Source: Trichosphaerium sp. ATCC 40318 (taxonomy: Eukaryota > Discosea > Flabellinia > Trichosidae). From it: a DNA stretch of 64,000 bases. The DNA lies in contig JALMLS010000208.1 in NCBI GenBank assembly GCA_038496445.1, positions 124,001-188,000 of the forward strand. Direction: 5' to 3'. Under the pieces are notes generated by a model. It did not search any database. It saw only the letters and a program-made list of their open reading frames with translations, and was not told the origin of the DNA. Below, piece by piece: positions 23,501-33,618 of the stretch. A program made the position numbers and the translations under genes. Within the stretch, counting starts at the first letter, position 1. Every line of letters begins with the position of its first letter.

Positions 23501-25823
23501 TCCATAAACATCTCTCAAGGCATCCTGGATCTCAACAACAGAGCTTATTTCTTCAAAAGATGTTTTCCGTGGTAAACCCATATTTTCTCTTACAGTGTTA
23601 TAGTCAGGTAATCCAACATCACGTCCACGATGAATATCAATAGAAAATAGATCAAATCCTTGTGTATTATCAAGAAACATAAAATTACGAAGATCATCTA
23701 TCATATGTGGTCCAACCTTAAAACAACAAAGAATTAGCAAGTAAAACAAAAAAAAGTATTTCGTTCTTATACACGTGCACAAAAAATAAAATTATTCATT
23801 AAACTGTTTGTTTCGTTTAAGTAGTTTGTTTGTAAAGAATTTCGGCGGGCGATTGCTTGCTACAAAGTAACAGAACAGCGAAAAAAAAGAAGAAAACAAG
23901 TAAATTTCATGAAAGCATTATAAAAGCGTTTACCTTTCCTCCCCTTGTATTAGCTGCTCCACGCAAGTAAGAAGCTTCAGCTTCTCCATTACTTGTACTC
24001 ATTTGTTTAAGATAAAGATCACTATTCCAAAATATATCACGCATTAGCACATGCCCTTCAGGTTCTTCATTGAGATCATTATCAAGACGACTGAAAATAC
24101 TACGTAAAGCACCATGACCATAGCGGAATCCAGCAGCAGTAAAGAAAATATCTATAGATGGATCCACAGTTGCATTATAACCTTTATAAAAAACAAACGT
24201 TTTAGGTAATGTAACCACGTGCTAAAACTGCCCAAAGAAAAAGTTGTTCGTTTCCACTCTTTGGGTTGTTAAGCAACAGCTTGAACTCAAATCGGTAGTC
24301 TGAATAAGTACGTACCTTTATAAGGAGGTAATGGTTCTCCAACAACTGCAGCAAGGTATTCCCTTGATGAAATTTTCTGCCAAATAGCAATAGTCATTCT
24401 CCTTGCTTCTTCAAACAAAGTTGTGTCGTCCAAGGTACTATTCGATAATTTTATCTCATCGCAACGACGGTTATGTTCTCTCATCCATAAAGAGTGTTGA
24501 GAGTAACCCATAGGATGAGCATTTACTCTAAAATCTCCTGCTGGTCGAAACGAACTTTGATCTCTTGCCAAAGTCGTGTTGAATCTAAAAACAACATTAA
24601 TACAACCCAGTAGATTACTCATTGGTTGTAGCTTCCACTCTGTATTTAACGTACTCTTCAGTGTAAGTGAGATTAAATTTACATCCCACAATAGAACTTA
24701 CATATTCAGTGTTACCATAAACCCACGAAAGATCAAGAAAATGTGTATGTCTATTTGACAGTTTTCTTATATTACTTGTAGAATTACCAGTTCCTGCAAC
24801 TGTTTCTCCTCTTTCAAAAGGTATGCTATGAGCGTTACCACTACAAGATGGTATAGGCATAACAGAATTACGCATACAACCTGTACCATTAACAACAGGC
24901 ACATGGTTATAAGCCTAAAATAAAACAAGTCAAATTTGTGCTTTACAAACAAAAAAATGCTCTATGGCACACAGCAAAAATAATCAATGTTTTCAATACC
25001 TAAAAATGTAGGACATATACACAATAAAATTCAAAATTGTACATGTACGTATTGAGCCAGAAATGAAAGCGGAGGTTTTACGTAAAACGAATAGTTTTTT
25101 TGTTAGATATGAGGTATTCAGATTGGCTTCAAAACTTACACGCTGAGCACCATCGTATGGTCCAATTGACATATCATGTGTATTATAACCATGTACTTTA
25201 TCGCATGTAGGTATATGAATAGGCATTTGGTCTTGACCTGTTGCCATAAAAGATATATCATTATTAATCATTTCAGCCCAATAAACAAGAAATTGATTTG
25301 CGAACACCGAGCTTGGTCCCATGTACGGAATCTCTGCGAAACGATTCCTTAATAGCATATTAGTGCTGTCTGCAAGACGAAGGAGTGTTGGGTGTAAAGT
25401 CAACATTCTACGAGATAAATATGTGTTTCGAGGCGTTGTGTACGATAGTTCTTCAGAGCTAATTTGGACAGAGAAAGCGTTTTAACGCCAAAAAAGGAAT
25501 TTGTTTTTTTCTGATTCGTATTTTAAGGTACACGTACGAAATATTGCGCGCAGCCATACGAGACGCGCCAGTAGGCGAGTTTACGCCATTTGCGTATAGT
25601 GGCAAGTTGTACGCATTAATAAAAGGAGACCAACTCTCACCGCGTGTCCTACCATCTGGTAGTACAGTGGCGCTATTGCCGTTGCCGGTTACAGAACGGT
25701 ACTCTATGTATCCTCAGGTCAGAAAAGATTCCTTTAGTTGACTTTACCTCTAGAATGCGCTAATACGCAGAATAACGCAATATATGATACCCAGCGTGTT
25801 GTTGTCGCAGTACGTTGGAGCAT
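20581..25823 (-). CDS. Haem peroxidase-DOMON-7TM (class C GPCR) receptor
   Basis: Starts at 25823 with a signal peptide (hydrophobic core WVSYIALFCVLAHS). Exons then encode, in order: an animal-type haem peroxidase (YRSVTGNGNS; AGDFR; WMREHNR; proximal-His motif AGFRYGHGALRS; IDIHRGRDVGLPDYN); a DOMON domain (QGWVGLGFEPLPGTMADADI, ending with FKRPVMNTDG and YHG); and a seven-helix domain of the GABA-B type. The last shows EPWLIGVAYVLVFGSLF in TM3, ELVYLTIWTVVD in TM4, YKLAFLLFGVFLAVRTRK, the hallmark NDSKIIG and TM6/TM7. A Ser/Pro-rich acidic cytosolic tail ends ASSVV, a possible class I PDZ ligand. The distal peroxidase site is INND instead of (L/I)DHD, so the catalytic His is replaced by Asn while the distal Arg is kept. 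A haem- or redox-sensing receptor is inferred. One long intron (about 20866-21206) could hide an extra exon. Confidence 0.8.
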
Positions 25824-26485
25824 TTTAGTAAAAACGAATCTACATGGGTTAAACTCGACGTAATATACAATTACCGAACGTTTCCGTGGTAAGATGTCTC
25901 TTTAGATCGTTTGCCCAAAAAGTACTTTGGTTTGGCGGTTTACAAGCGATAAATAATGTTACACTGTACCGCCACGAGGAGCTGGTTGCGTTATATTGTC
26001 TTTAAAGAAGTATGTGGACTACATTCAACTATCAACCGAAAAAAAAGACAACTGAACTACACTAACGCGTAGTGGAATAATGGTGCAGCCATTACGCCAT
26101 GAAACGATACAATTTACGCAAAAAAACTGTGCAAGTACTTAAAACGCAAGCAATAGCTATGCCATAATGTAAAGATACCTCAACGACTTATGGAAAGCAT
26201 TTTTACTAATTATTCGGTCCGTTTAGGGTATTTTTAGTTGAAATTCCAAAAAAACAATTCGAAAAAAAAAGCCTTTACGTTGTTGAGCGGCCACTAAAAA
26301 CGTTGCTTGTAACTTTACCAAAATCTCAGACGAATAGTTACTCACTTATAATTTAATAAAATCAAGCCAAAAGCAGTAGTTTCAGAGCCCTTTCCGAAGC
26401 AAAAAAAGTAAAACTGCTAAAAGTTTTTTTGTTAAAATTTTCAATGTTTTATTACATTTTTAACGCTGTTCAACACCAACAGTTA
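25824..26485. other. Intergenic region upstream of the peroxidase receptor
   Basis: About 660 bp, no ORF or RNA gene seen. Rich in ACGC/GCGT and A-tracts. It should contain the promoter of the minus-strand receptor gene and the 3' end of the WD40 gene. Confidence 0.35.
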
Positions 26486-28368
26486 TTAAGCGCTCCACAA
26501 TCTCACTGTACCATCGAATGAAGCTGTAGCAAGATTATCTGTACCTGGCTTTCTGTACATATCTCTTATAGTATTTGTATGTCCCTTCAAAGACGTTATC
26601 TCCTTCTCATTTCCAACTCCAAAAATATGAACACGATGATCTTCAGCTGTCTAGGAAGCTTTGTAAGTTTCCCACATGGTATTAATTGATCTATTTTAGA
26701 ACTTACTGTGTATACAGATCCACCGTTTTCAGACCATTCACACCTTTTGATAAACAGTAAGACAACTGACTTTTGTTTTCATCGAAAAAAAGCTTGGGTT
26801 TAGGAAGATGTAACGTACTTTGGTGTACTCCATACATCGTTTTTCATACCATAAAAATTACGAACTTGATATGATGAAGCAGTTCGGAACATGATAAGTC
26901 TATGTTTGTCTAAGAGGTGGTAAGACTTTCTTTTTTTCGAACGATAAAAAAAAACCAACAAATTTTTTTGAATAACTTAAAGAACAAGCCTTGTATTACC
27001 TGTTGCAACAAGTAGGTACTTATCATCAGAAGATAGTTTAATATCCATTGCTGTGAATGATATAAAATCATCCCCATTTTGATTCATATTTACATAAGTG
27101 TCCTAGACCACAAAAGAAGTGAATAAAGTTATCATAGTAAAAATAGATTGTAAATTTCGTCATCACTGAAACATACCTCCAATGTCTCCAAGTTAATGTA
27201 ATGAAGAACACAATCACCTCTTACTGCAGCAATAAGTGTTTTACTGTCTTTTGTAAAGGCAAGGGACTCCACATTACCAACAAAACTGTAATTCTTTATG
27301 AACTTATACTTGCCCTGTTTTTTTCAGAGAAAAAATTAAAACCAAAAAAACATATTTGACTAATCATCAGTACTAACCTCATTCTCTGGATCTCTTTGAT
27401 ACAAACGTACAGAGTGATCATAAGAAGCAGTTGCAAAAAAATTACCATCTGGAGACCATTTAATAGCAATAACATATTTTCCGTGATCTTTCCATTGTTG
27501 TATAACTGCATCTTTTATATCTGGTTTACTAACATCCAATAAATAATGAGAATGATCCATAAGTCCTGCTAGTAGTATATTTTCATCTAAGAAAGTAAAG
27601 TTAATCGATTATCTTGACATGATTACCGTAATTGTTCATTTTAGAAAATTAGAATTTTTTAGTCTAATTTGGAAAAGATTGTTTTTAGGTGCCTACCTGT
27701 TGGGTGATAGTCCAATGATATTGCTCCAGCACGTCCTAGAGAGTACTTATGTTTTACTTCGTCCTTCTCTAAATCGTAAATCGCCAGTGTACGGTCTCCA
27801 GAAGCAGAAGCCAACAATTCTATTAATCGCGATAAAAAGTCAGCTTCGCGAATTGCGCCATGTGGTTTAAAATGGAATTTACATGGATCAATACGATATA
27901 ATATGGCGTGAGTGCATAAAAGATATAGTTTGACAGCGTATTGCATCAAAGGAAAAAACTTTCGAAAATTACACTGAAAACTTGATGCAAAATGCTTTTG
28001 TATGTTCCCTTACGCTAGATATCGTTTTAAAATAGTCAATACGTACCTTTATGGGGAGAATAACGAACTGCAAGCACTGAGGCAGAATGAACGCCTTTGA
28101 TCTCTTTGGTACATTGTTTGATGTGTTTATCCGCGTTTAGGGATAGCTAGATGCCAATTACAATTAATTCAAGCGTTAACATGCGTAATAATCAACGACA
28201 TACCAATCTTTGGCGTTCAGAAGGTATTTTAGAATCGTTATAGCCTTTGAACTCTTCAAGTAGCGCTGTTTTTGTTTTTTCGAACCCCAGATTATCTAAA
28301 CACTCTAGCATCCATCCTACCTTTGCCTCAGTCGAAAATTTATCAATAGATTGCTGTTCTTCACTCAT
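26486..28368 (-). CDS. LisH and WD40-repeat protein
   Basis: Starts MSEEQQSIDKFSTEAKVGWM at 28368. Residues from about 15 (VGWMLECLDNLGFEKTKTAL) fit a LisH dimerisation motif. About seven WD40 units follow across eight or so exons, with typical endings such as ASGDRTLAIYDLEK, FATASYDHSVRLYQ and, last, LATASFDGTVRLWSA. WD40 propellers are protein-interaction platforms. LisH-WD40 proteins occur in E3 ligase, dynein-related and chromatin complexes, and I cannot choose between these. It is transcribed divergently from the chromodomain gene with only 104 bp between start codons. Confidence 0.75.
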
Positions 28369-28472
28369 CGTGTACTGTTGTAATAATAAACTGAAATTTC
28401 TGGGGTTTTGGCTTCAGCACCAAAAAGGTTTGACTGGCAAATGCCACATCAACGAGCAATCGAATTAACGTT
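28369..28472. promoter_or_regulatory. Short shared divergent promoter
   Basis: Only 104 bp separate the start codons of the LisH-WD40 gene (minus) and the chromodomain gene (plus). Both promoters and both 5' UTRs must fit here or overlap the genes. No TATA box or CACGTG lies inside. The call rests on position alone. Confidence 0.5.
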
Positions 28473-29444
28473 ATGTCTAAGGAATACAAGGTTGAGGCGA
28501 TATTGGGCGAGCGTAAACGAGGCGTATGTGGTTAATCTAACGGATTTTTACTAATGGTACGGTTTTTTTAGAGGATAATAGAGTATAACGTATCTTGGGT
28601 TGGATATGATGAGACTACATGGTACTTGGCGGTTTATGATTATTTTGTTTAAAAGTTAAAAGGGAGCCCGCAAAGCACTTGAAAGACAATGGCAAGTTCA
28701 ATAATTACGTACACAGCGTCTTTTATAATTTTATTCAACCGCTACTTTATTTAATCACCAAACAAACAGATGACGCACAAAAAAGTACCAACAAGCGACC
28801 TTACTGTCCACGAACTAAAAAAAAAATTATCAATGAGAGGATTATCTTCAAAGGTGGTTTATGACTTGCAAACTCTTTTGCTTAATTCTTTTGATTAGGG
28901 CCGTAAGCGTACACTTGTTACACGACTTGATAATGCTTTGAAGAAAGCAGCAGAAAGACCATCAAAAAAGCAAAAAAAGTCACATGTAGAAACACGTAAT
29001 GAGCAAGAAGACCAGCACTGTTATATTCTTGTTGGAAGTTACAAAAGTGAAGTTGAAACATTCGATCATCATATTTGGGAAGATAGCTATACAAAGAACA
29101 TCAGAAGAGCTCAAGAAGCAGCTGTTGAACAAATAGAATTTAAGTCAAAATACTCTGATGATAACATATATTTATCACGTGACTCATTTCTAGCAGAAGG
29201 AGAGAAACTGTTCAACGAGTATTTTGAAAACTACGCTAAAGCTGATAATGAAGATATCACTCCAGAAGAGATAGAGAAGCTTAAAGAGTCTCATGTAGAA
29301 AAAAAGGAATTAGTTATCAACAGAGAGAAGATGTTTTGGTCTTTTAAAACAATACAACCTTACAGATGTAAAGAACTTGAGTACCTTCATGATGCATCAT
29401 ATAGAATTGCTATAAAGGCCGAAACTAAAAATGTAGTACAATAA
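28473..29444 (+). CDS. Chromodomain-SAP domain protein
   Basis: Five exons join in phase. Exons 1-3 give a chromodomain: YKVEAILGERKRG, then IIEYNVSWVGYDETTWEPAK. Aromatic-cage positions Y, W and W are visible, so methyl-lysine binding is plausible. Exons 4-5 give a SAP motif (SDLTVHELKKKLSMRGLSSK, then GRKRTLVTRLDNAL), which binds A/T-rich DNA. A basic nuclear-localisation-like stretch (RPSKKQKKS) and an acidic, Glu-rich C-terminal region of about 150 residues follow. A nuclear chromatin role is likely; direct histone specificity is not shown. Stop codon and AATAAA overlap at 29441-29447. Confidence 0.75.
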
Positions 29445-29789
29445 ACAAACCTCATACCCATTCCCCAACAGCGCCTTCACCTGTCCAAACAACCTCTCCT
29501 ACGCGGTTGTAAAGTCAAGTTGGGAATTCCTTGTTGAAAGCCTGATAGAACAAAATCACTAAGCAAACTCTGACTTATGTATTTCTTATCGATCAGTGAA
29601 CAGCCTTTAGTAATTTCGCTTTAGCGCAACTTCTCGTATTGGCACGTACATTCCCTACATATTTCTTTGCTAGCACTAGCACAGGGCAACGCGCCGTTTT
29701 TTTCGCTACACAAAACGGTAGTACCCCTTGACCACACGTGACACTTTAAGAACACTAGCATAATATAGCGCTAGCAGAACAGTAACACA
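29445..29789. other. Intergenic region
   Basis: About 345 bp between two plus-strand genes. No gene or repeat seen; one CACGTG at about 29740, 50 bp upstream of the next start codon, could be a promoter element. Confidence 0.35.
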
Positions 29790-30790
29790 ATGAGTCTTCA
29801 GGTGCGCATCAGAAAAGGTACAGTGGGAGAGTTACTTATGTTGGCAGGTGGTAGAAGAAAGCGATGGCGGTAAAGGAGTTTGGATGTGGCTATTTGACGC
29901 TGTTTTTGAAGAAGTTGACGATGAAGAAAACGAAGAAACTTACGAAATAAAACATACCGAAGGAAAGCTGCTTGGTGGTGGCAAAGGAAGCGGTACATGT
30001 TTTTTACACTAGCAGTTCCTACTAAAAAAATCTCTCCCTAAAACCTCCTAAAATATTTTTCTACGTGTATTATAGCGTCTATCAAACTTGTATCACGTGA
30101 TCAGCACGCTATCGAAAGTTTTAAAAAAATTTTAACGACATCACTATTTTACGCTGTCTGTCTTTTCAATCAATTCACATGTTTTTAATCTGCTTATACG
30201 TTATTTAGGTACTTGTACTGAATGCGCTTGTTGCTTTTTTTGTACTCCATGTTACGCATGCGGTAAGGTATGACAAAATATCCACAAATATTATTTCCGA
30301 AACTTGTCTGTGCTCAACCAATGACCACTTACGTCATGGTTGTGTTAGACTTGAGATAATATTGTTTTTGTTGTTGACGGGTTTTAGTGTATGGATCAAA
30401 ATACATGTGGCGGATGTTTATGTTGTTTTTTTTGTATGCCTTGCTATGCTTGTGCTAAATGTCTTAATGCTAAATAAAACAATCAATTCTAAAATAAGTA
30501 CAAGATTACTCAGAAACACGTGCAATCTAAAGTTCCATGTTTGTTGTATTTATGATTCAAACTAATGATTGTACTTAGAAGCTCTGCAACCAACAGGTCA
30601 ATATCAGGGTAAGTGCAAGGTGTGCCGTGTCATTTGTATTAAGAGGAGTCTTCGTCTTTTTTGAGGTGTACAGCCTCAAATTTATGGTCAACTAATCGGT
30701 AAAGGTCTTTGGCATTGGATCGACAGATTATCCGTTCATCCAAGCTGCTATTCTGTCAAAATGAATGAGGAAGCTAACAACGTTGAGTGA
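29790..30790 (+). CDS. Small Cys-rich, probably membrane-associated protein with duplicated exon
   Basis: MSLQ (29790) is spliced to VVEESDGGKGVWMWLFDAVF and an acidic stretch. An exon then encodes TCTECACCFFCTPCYAC. A second, similar exon at about 30387-30477 encodes GGCLCCFFCMPCYACAKC and ends in a stop codon overlapping AATAAA. Alternatively, using the donor GTAAGG at about 30265 and skipping that exon, the frame joins EALQPTGQYQG (from about 30579) and then PQIYGQLIGKGLWHWIDR, ending at 30790. So this looks like two 3'-end isoforms built on a duplicated exon. The dense cysteines around FF could be palmitoylated or bind metal. No family is assigned with confidence. Confidence 0.5.
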
Positions 30791-30856
30791 AAAAATATCC
30801 TTAATACTAAACTGTTACAACCTTAACTTAACTTACAGCTGTGCTAATCTGTAAAC

Positions 30857-32447
30857 ATGTCTCGTGACACTATCGACAGTAACCACAATATGAAAAAACC
30901 AAGAATACAAATCCTTAATTTAGAAAGTGATGACGAAATCAACAGTCACCACTTAAAACAACAAAGTTAAGTGCTGACGTTGTCAAAACATTTTTTTCAA
31001 CAAAACCCCAACAAACCGAATGAAAAACCTCAAATCAATACTATCAATAATGTCTATTGCGCTGATAACACTTTTCGTTTTGTTTTGTACAATCAATGTA
31101 CACAGCAACGATATGGCCCAAAGAGTGCGACACACGTGCAATAATTTCGTTGTTTTTCACCATTAAAGCATTAACGTTTTGTTGGTTGTTAATTAACGCA
31201 TTTTTCTAGGTTGTACCGGACACAATTAAAGAAAACTCAAAGCAGGCATTCGCAAGTATAGGGGTTAGTGAATCAGTTTCCTCAGCTCAAAGTATACCAC
31301 ATACAGCAAGCAGGAAGGTAAATAAAGAAGCTATGTCAAGAGGCCAAAGAGGTGAACCTGATGTAATGAGACGTCATATTATTTATAAAGGAGATGTTAA
31401 GCTTCAATGTGAAATCGGCATGATTACGAGAACTATCAGTAAAATCGAGGCACGTGTTGAGCTGTTATGAATTCTATGTTTAACTTCTTAGCTATATAGG
31501 ATGATGTTACGTCACTGAGGGGTAGAATATCATCAAGCAATGTACATAAATCGCAGTATACAGCTACATATAAAATTCCAGTCGAGAAGTTCCGAGATTT
31601 TATTGCTCTTGTTAAAACTCGTGCTGATACAACCAGTGTCTATATATCAAGCGAAGATGTAACAGAAAAATACCAAGACTTATTGTCAGAATTGCAAGCG
31701 ACAAACGTACGGCTCAACCAAAAGCTTCGTCTTTGATTTTTTGTTAGAAAACATACCAAGCCTTTGTTAAAATACTTGAAGAAAAAGCAAATACAGTTGA
31801 TGACATACTAAAGGTAAGCTTATATTATATTCGTTTAAAACACAGCGAAGTTTTATTAGAGCGCTTCTGTGTAATGTTGTTAAAGGCACTGATTTTTTAT
31901 GTGATTTCGAAGTTCACATTTTTTCAACAGTGTGTTGTGCCCAAGATTCATTTTGGGCTATCACGTTTTTGAGTTTATTGACTTACCTTTTCATATTAGA
32001 CAAGAAGAGAAATGGACACTTTCCTAAAACGACTAGATGTGTTGAAAGGAAAACTAAAATACTTATCATCAAAAACGGAAATGTCAACAATCACGATAAC
32101 TTTAGTCGAGAAAACAGCTCTTTCTGAGCCATCACAATGGAAAAAATGGTATCCCACTAAAATTGTTAATAAGGCACTTTCATGGCAATATGGTACGCCA
32201 GTGTATTAGAGAATACTGCGGGTTTTTTGCTCTTTTTTCTGACATCTTATCGCTGTAAACATGTGCAAGAAAATCTTTTCATCTAATGTTTTCTTGATTA
32301 GGACTGTTGTTGCATGTTATGGATTTTATTCTATATCTCATAGTGTTTCTTCCTCTTATTTTGATTGTAATAGGCCTTGTGGTTTCTTTTTTCTTTGTTG
32401 TTGATAAGATAGAACAAAGACTAAGAGCTGCTAAGCAGAGAGATTAA
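30857..32447 (+). CDS. DUF4349-like membrane protein
   Basis: Starts MSRDTIDSNHNMKKPR. The hallmark DUF4349 order is present: KIPVEKFRDFIALV, SSEDVTEKYQDLLSEL, ILEEKANTVDDILK, a coiled-coil-like REMDTFLKRLDVLKGKLKYL, then MSTITITLVEK. A C-terminal membrane segment follows (FILYLIVFLPLILIVIGLVV) and a short basic tail KQRD. DUF4349 is best known from bacterial membrane lipoproteins of unknown role. Here the gene is broken by at least six introns and has no lipobox or signal peptide, so transfer, if any, is old. One junction near 31450 would need a GC donor or an alternative site. Confidence 0.7.
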
Positions 32448-32711
32448 TAAAACTTCTCTATTGATATGTTTTCTCAATAACCAATTTAATAAACACTTAA
32501 ATGTCGATAGCAGTAAAATATTCAATATTATTAGATAACGCATTGACTGCCATCAATAATACAATTCTCTTTGGCTTGCATAGGAGAAGAAATGTTGCTT
32601 TGAACCAAAGGTATTTCTCGTTTTTTTCTGTTTTATTGTACATACAGTTTTTGTCTCAGCCTCGATTTTTGGCAAGCGGACCTCACCTACACCTCTGTAT
32701 AAGTAACCTAC

Positions 32712-32795
32712 GCATGTTTGACCGAGTGGTTTATGGTGAACGGTTTAGGTCCGTTTGGGAGACATCCCGCGCAGGTTCGAATCCTGCAACATGCA
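32712..32795 (+). tRNA. tRNA-Leu (anticodon UAG)
   Basis: The acceptor GCATGTT pairs fully with AACATGC. D-stem ACC/GGT. Anticodon stem AACGG/CCGTT with loop TTTAGGT, giving anticodon UAG. A long variable arm (GGGA...TCCC) is typical of class II tRNAs. T-arm GCAGG-TTCGAAT-CCTGC, discriminator A. No intron; the CCA is not encoded, as expected for a nuclear gene. Confidence 0.93.
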
Positions 32796-32979
32796 ATTTT
32801 GCACTGACTTACTATAACAGAAAAAAAACACAACAAATAACATTACAGTGTAAGCGTTTTGTAGTTGAAATCATTTGAGAAGGAACATTTTACGGTAGCC
32901 AAAACAAATGTTGTCCAGTTACAGAAGATAAGCGTACTACTAGTTACAATTGGATATTATTTTACTCGCGCAGTACTGC

Positions 32980-33111
32980 TCAGTGCGTTTCTTTGTCTTC
33001 AACATTATAGCGGTTGTGATGCCAATCCGACAGTAACATGAAGATAATGATAGCAAGTACAATGTTAAACTTATCAACATCCCTCGGGAACAAAGCAACT
33101 GAAAAGCGCAT
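32980..33111 (-). CDS. Possible 43-residue single-pass membrane peptide
   Basis: The ATG at 33111 opens MRFSVALFPRDVDKFNIVLA, followed by a hydrophobic stretch IVLAIIIFMLLS and a polar His/Asp/Glu tail ending EDKETH. The size and single helix recall small subunits of membrane complexes, but there is no family match. A CACGTG lies about 110 bp upstream. Could be chance. Confidence 0.3.
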   Translation of the reverse strand: MRFSVALFPRDVDKFNIVLAIIIFMLLSDWHHNRYNVEDKETH

Positions 33112-33618
33112 GGTGCCTTAATAACTTGGCTAAGTGAACACAACACTTTATTTTAAACCAGCAACAAGAGCATTACGCATTAGAGTGGTGTTTGGCTTGT
33201 AAGAACGAAATGTAAGTATCACGTGATTTTTACTTTGATAGCAAAGCTGCTTTCGTTTAAGTTTAAAACCTAATCATGTCTATTTTTTGAGTTTTAATCG
33301 GTTACAACGCATTTCGTAAATTTTTTAAACCCCAATCACGTATTTTATTCAATGCTGCAGTGGCAGGGTTTTTATTATTACATGACCACGGTGATTTCTA
33401 CGGGTTAGGTCGCTACATTTTGTGAAATTGGGAACCAGTTATTATATTAAAAAAAATAAGAATCTATTCATTGAATTTTGGTAGCCTTTTGTTCACAACT
33501 TAATTTCAATCGTTGCTGTAATTTCGCGGAATGTAGTGCAACCCCACTTGATATAGGATGTTACTAAATGTTTTTGTAGACAAATAGTTTCGCAAGTAAG
33601 CGTGCTAAAGTGGTAACA
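33112..33618. other. Intergenic region
   Basis: About 500 bp upstream of the MORN gene. No gene or repeat seen; CACGTG at about 33221. Confidence 0.35.
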
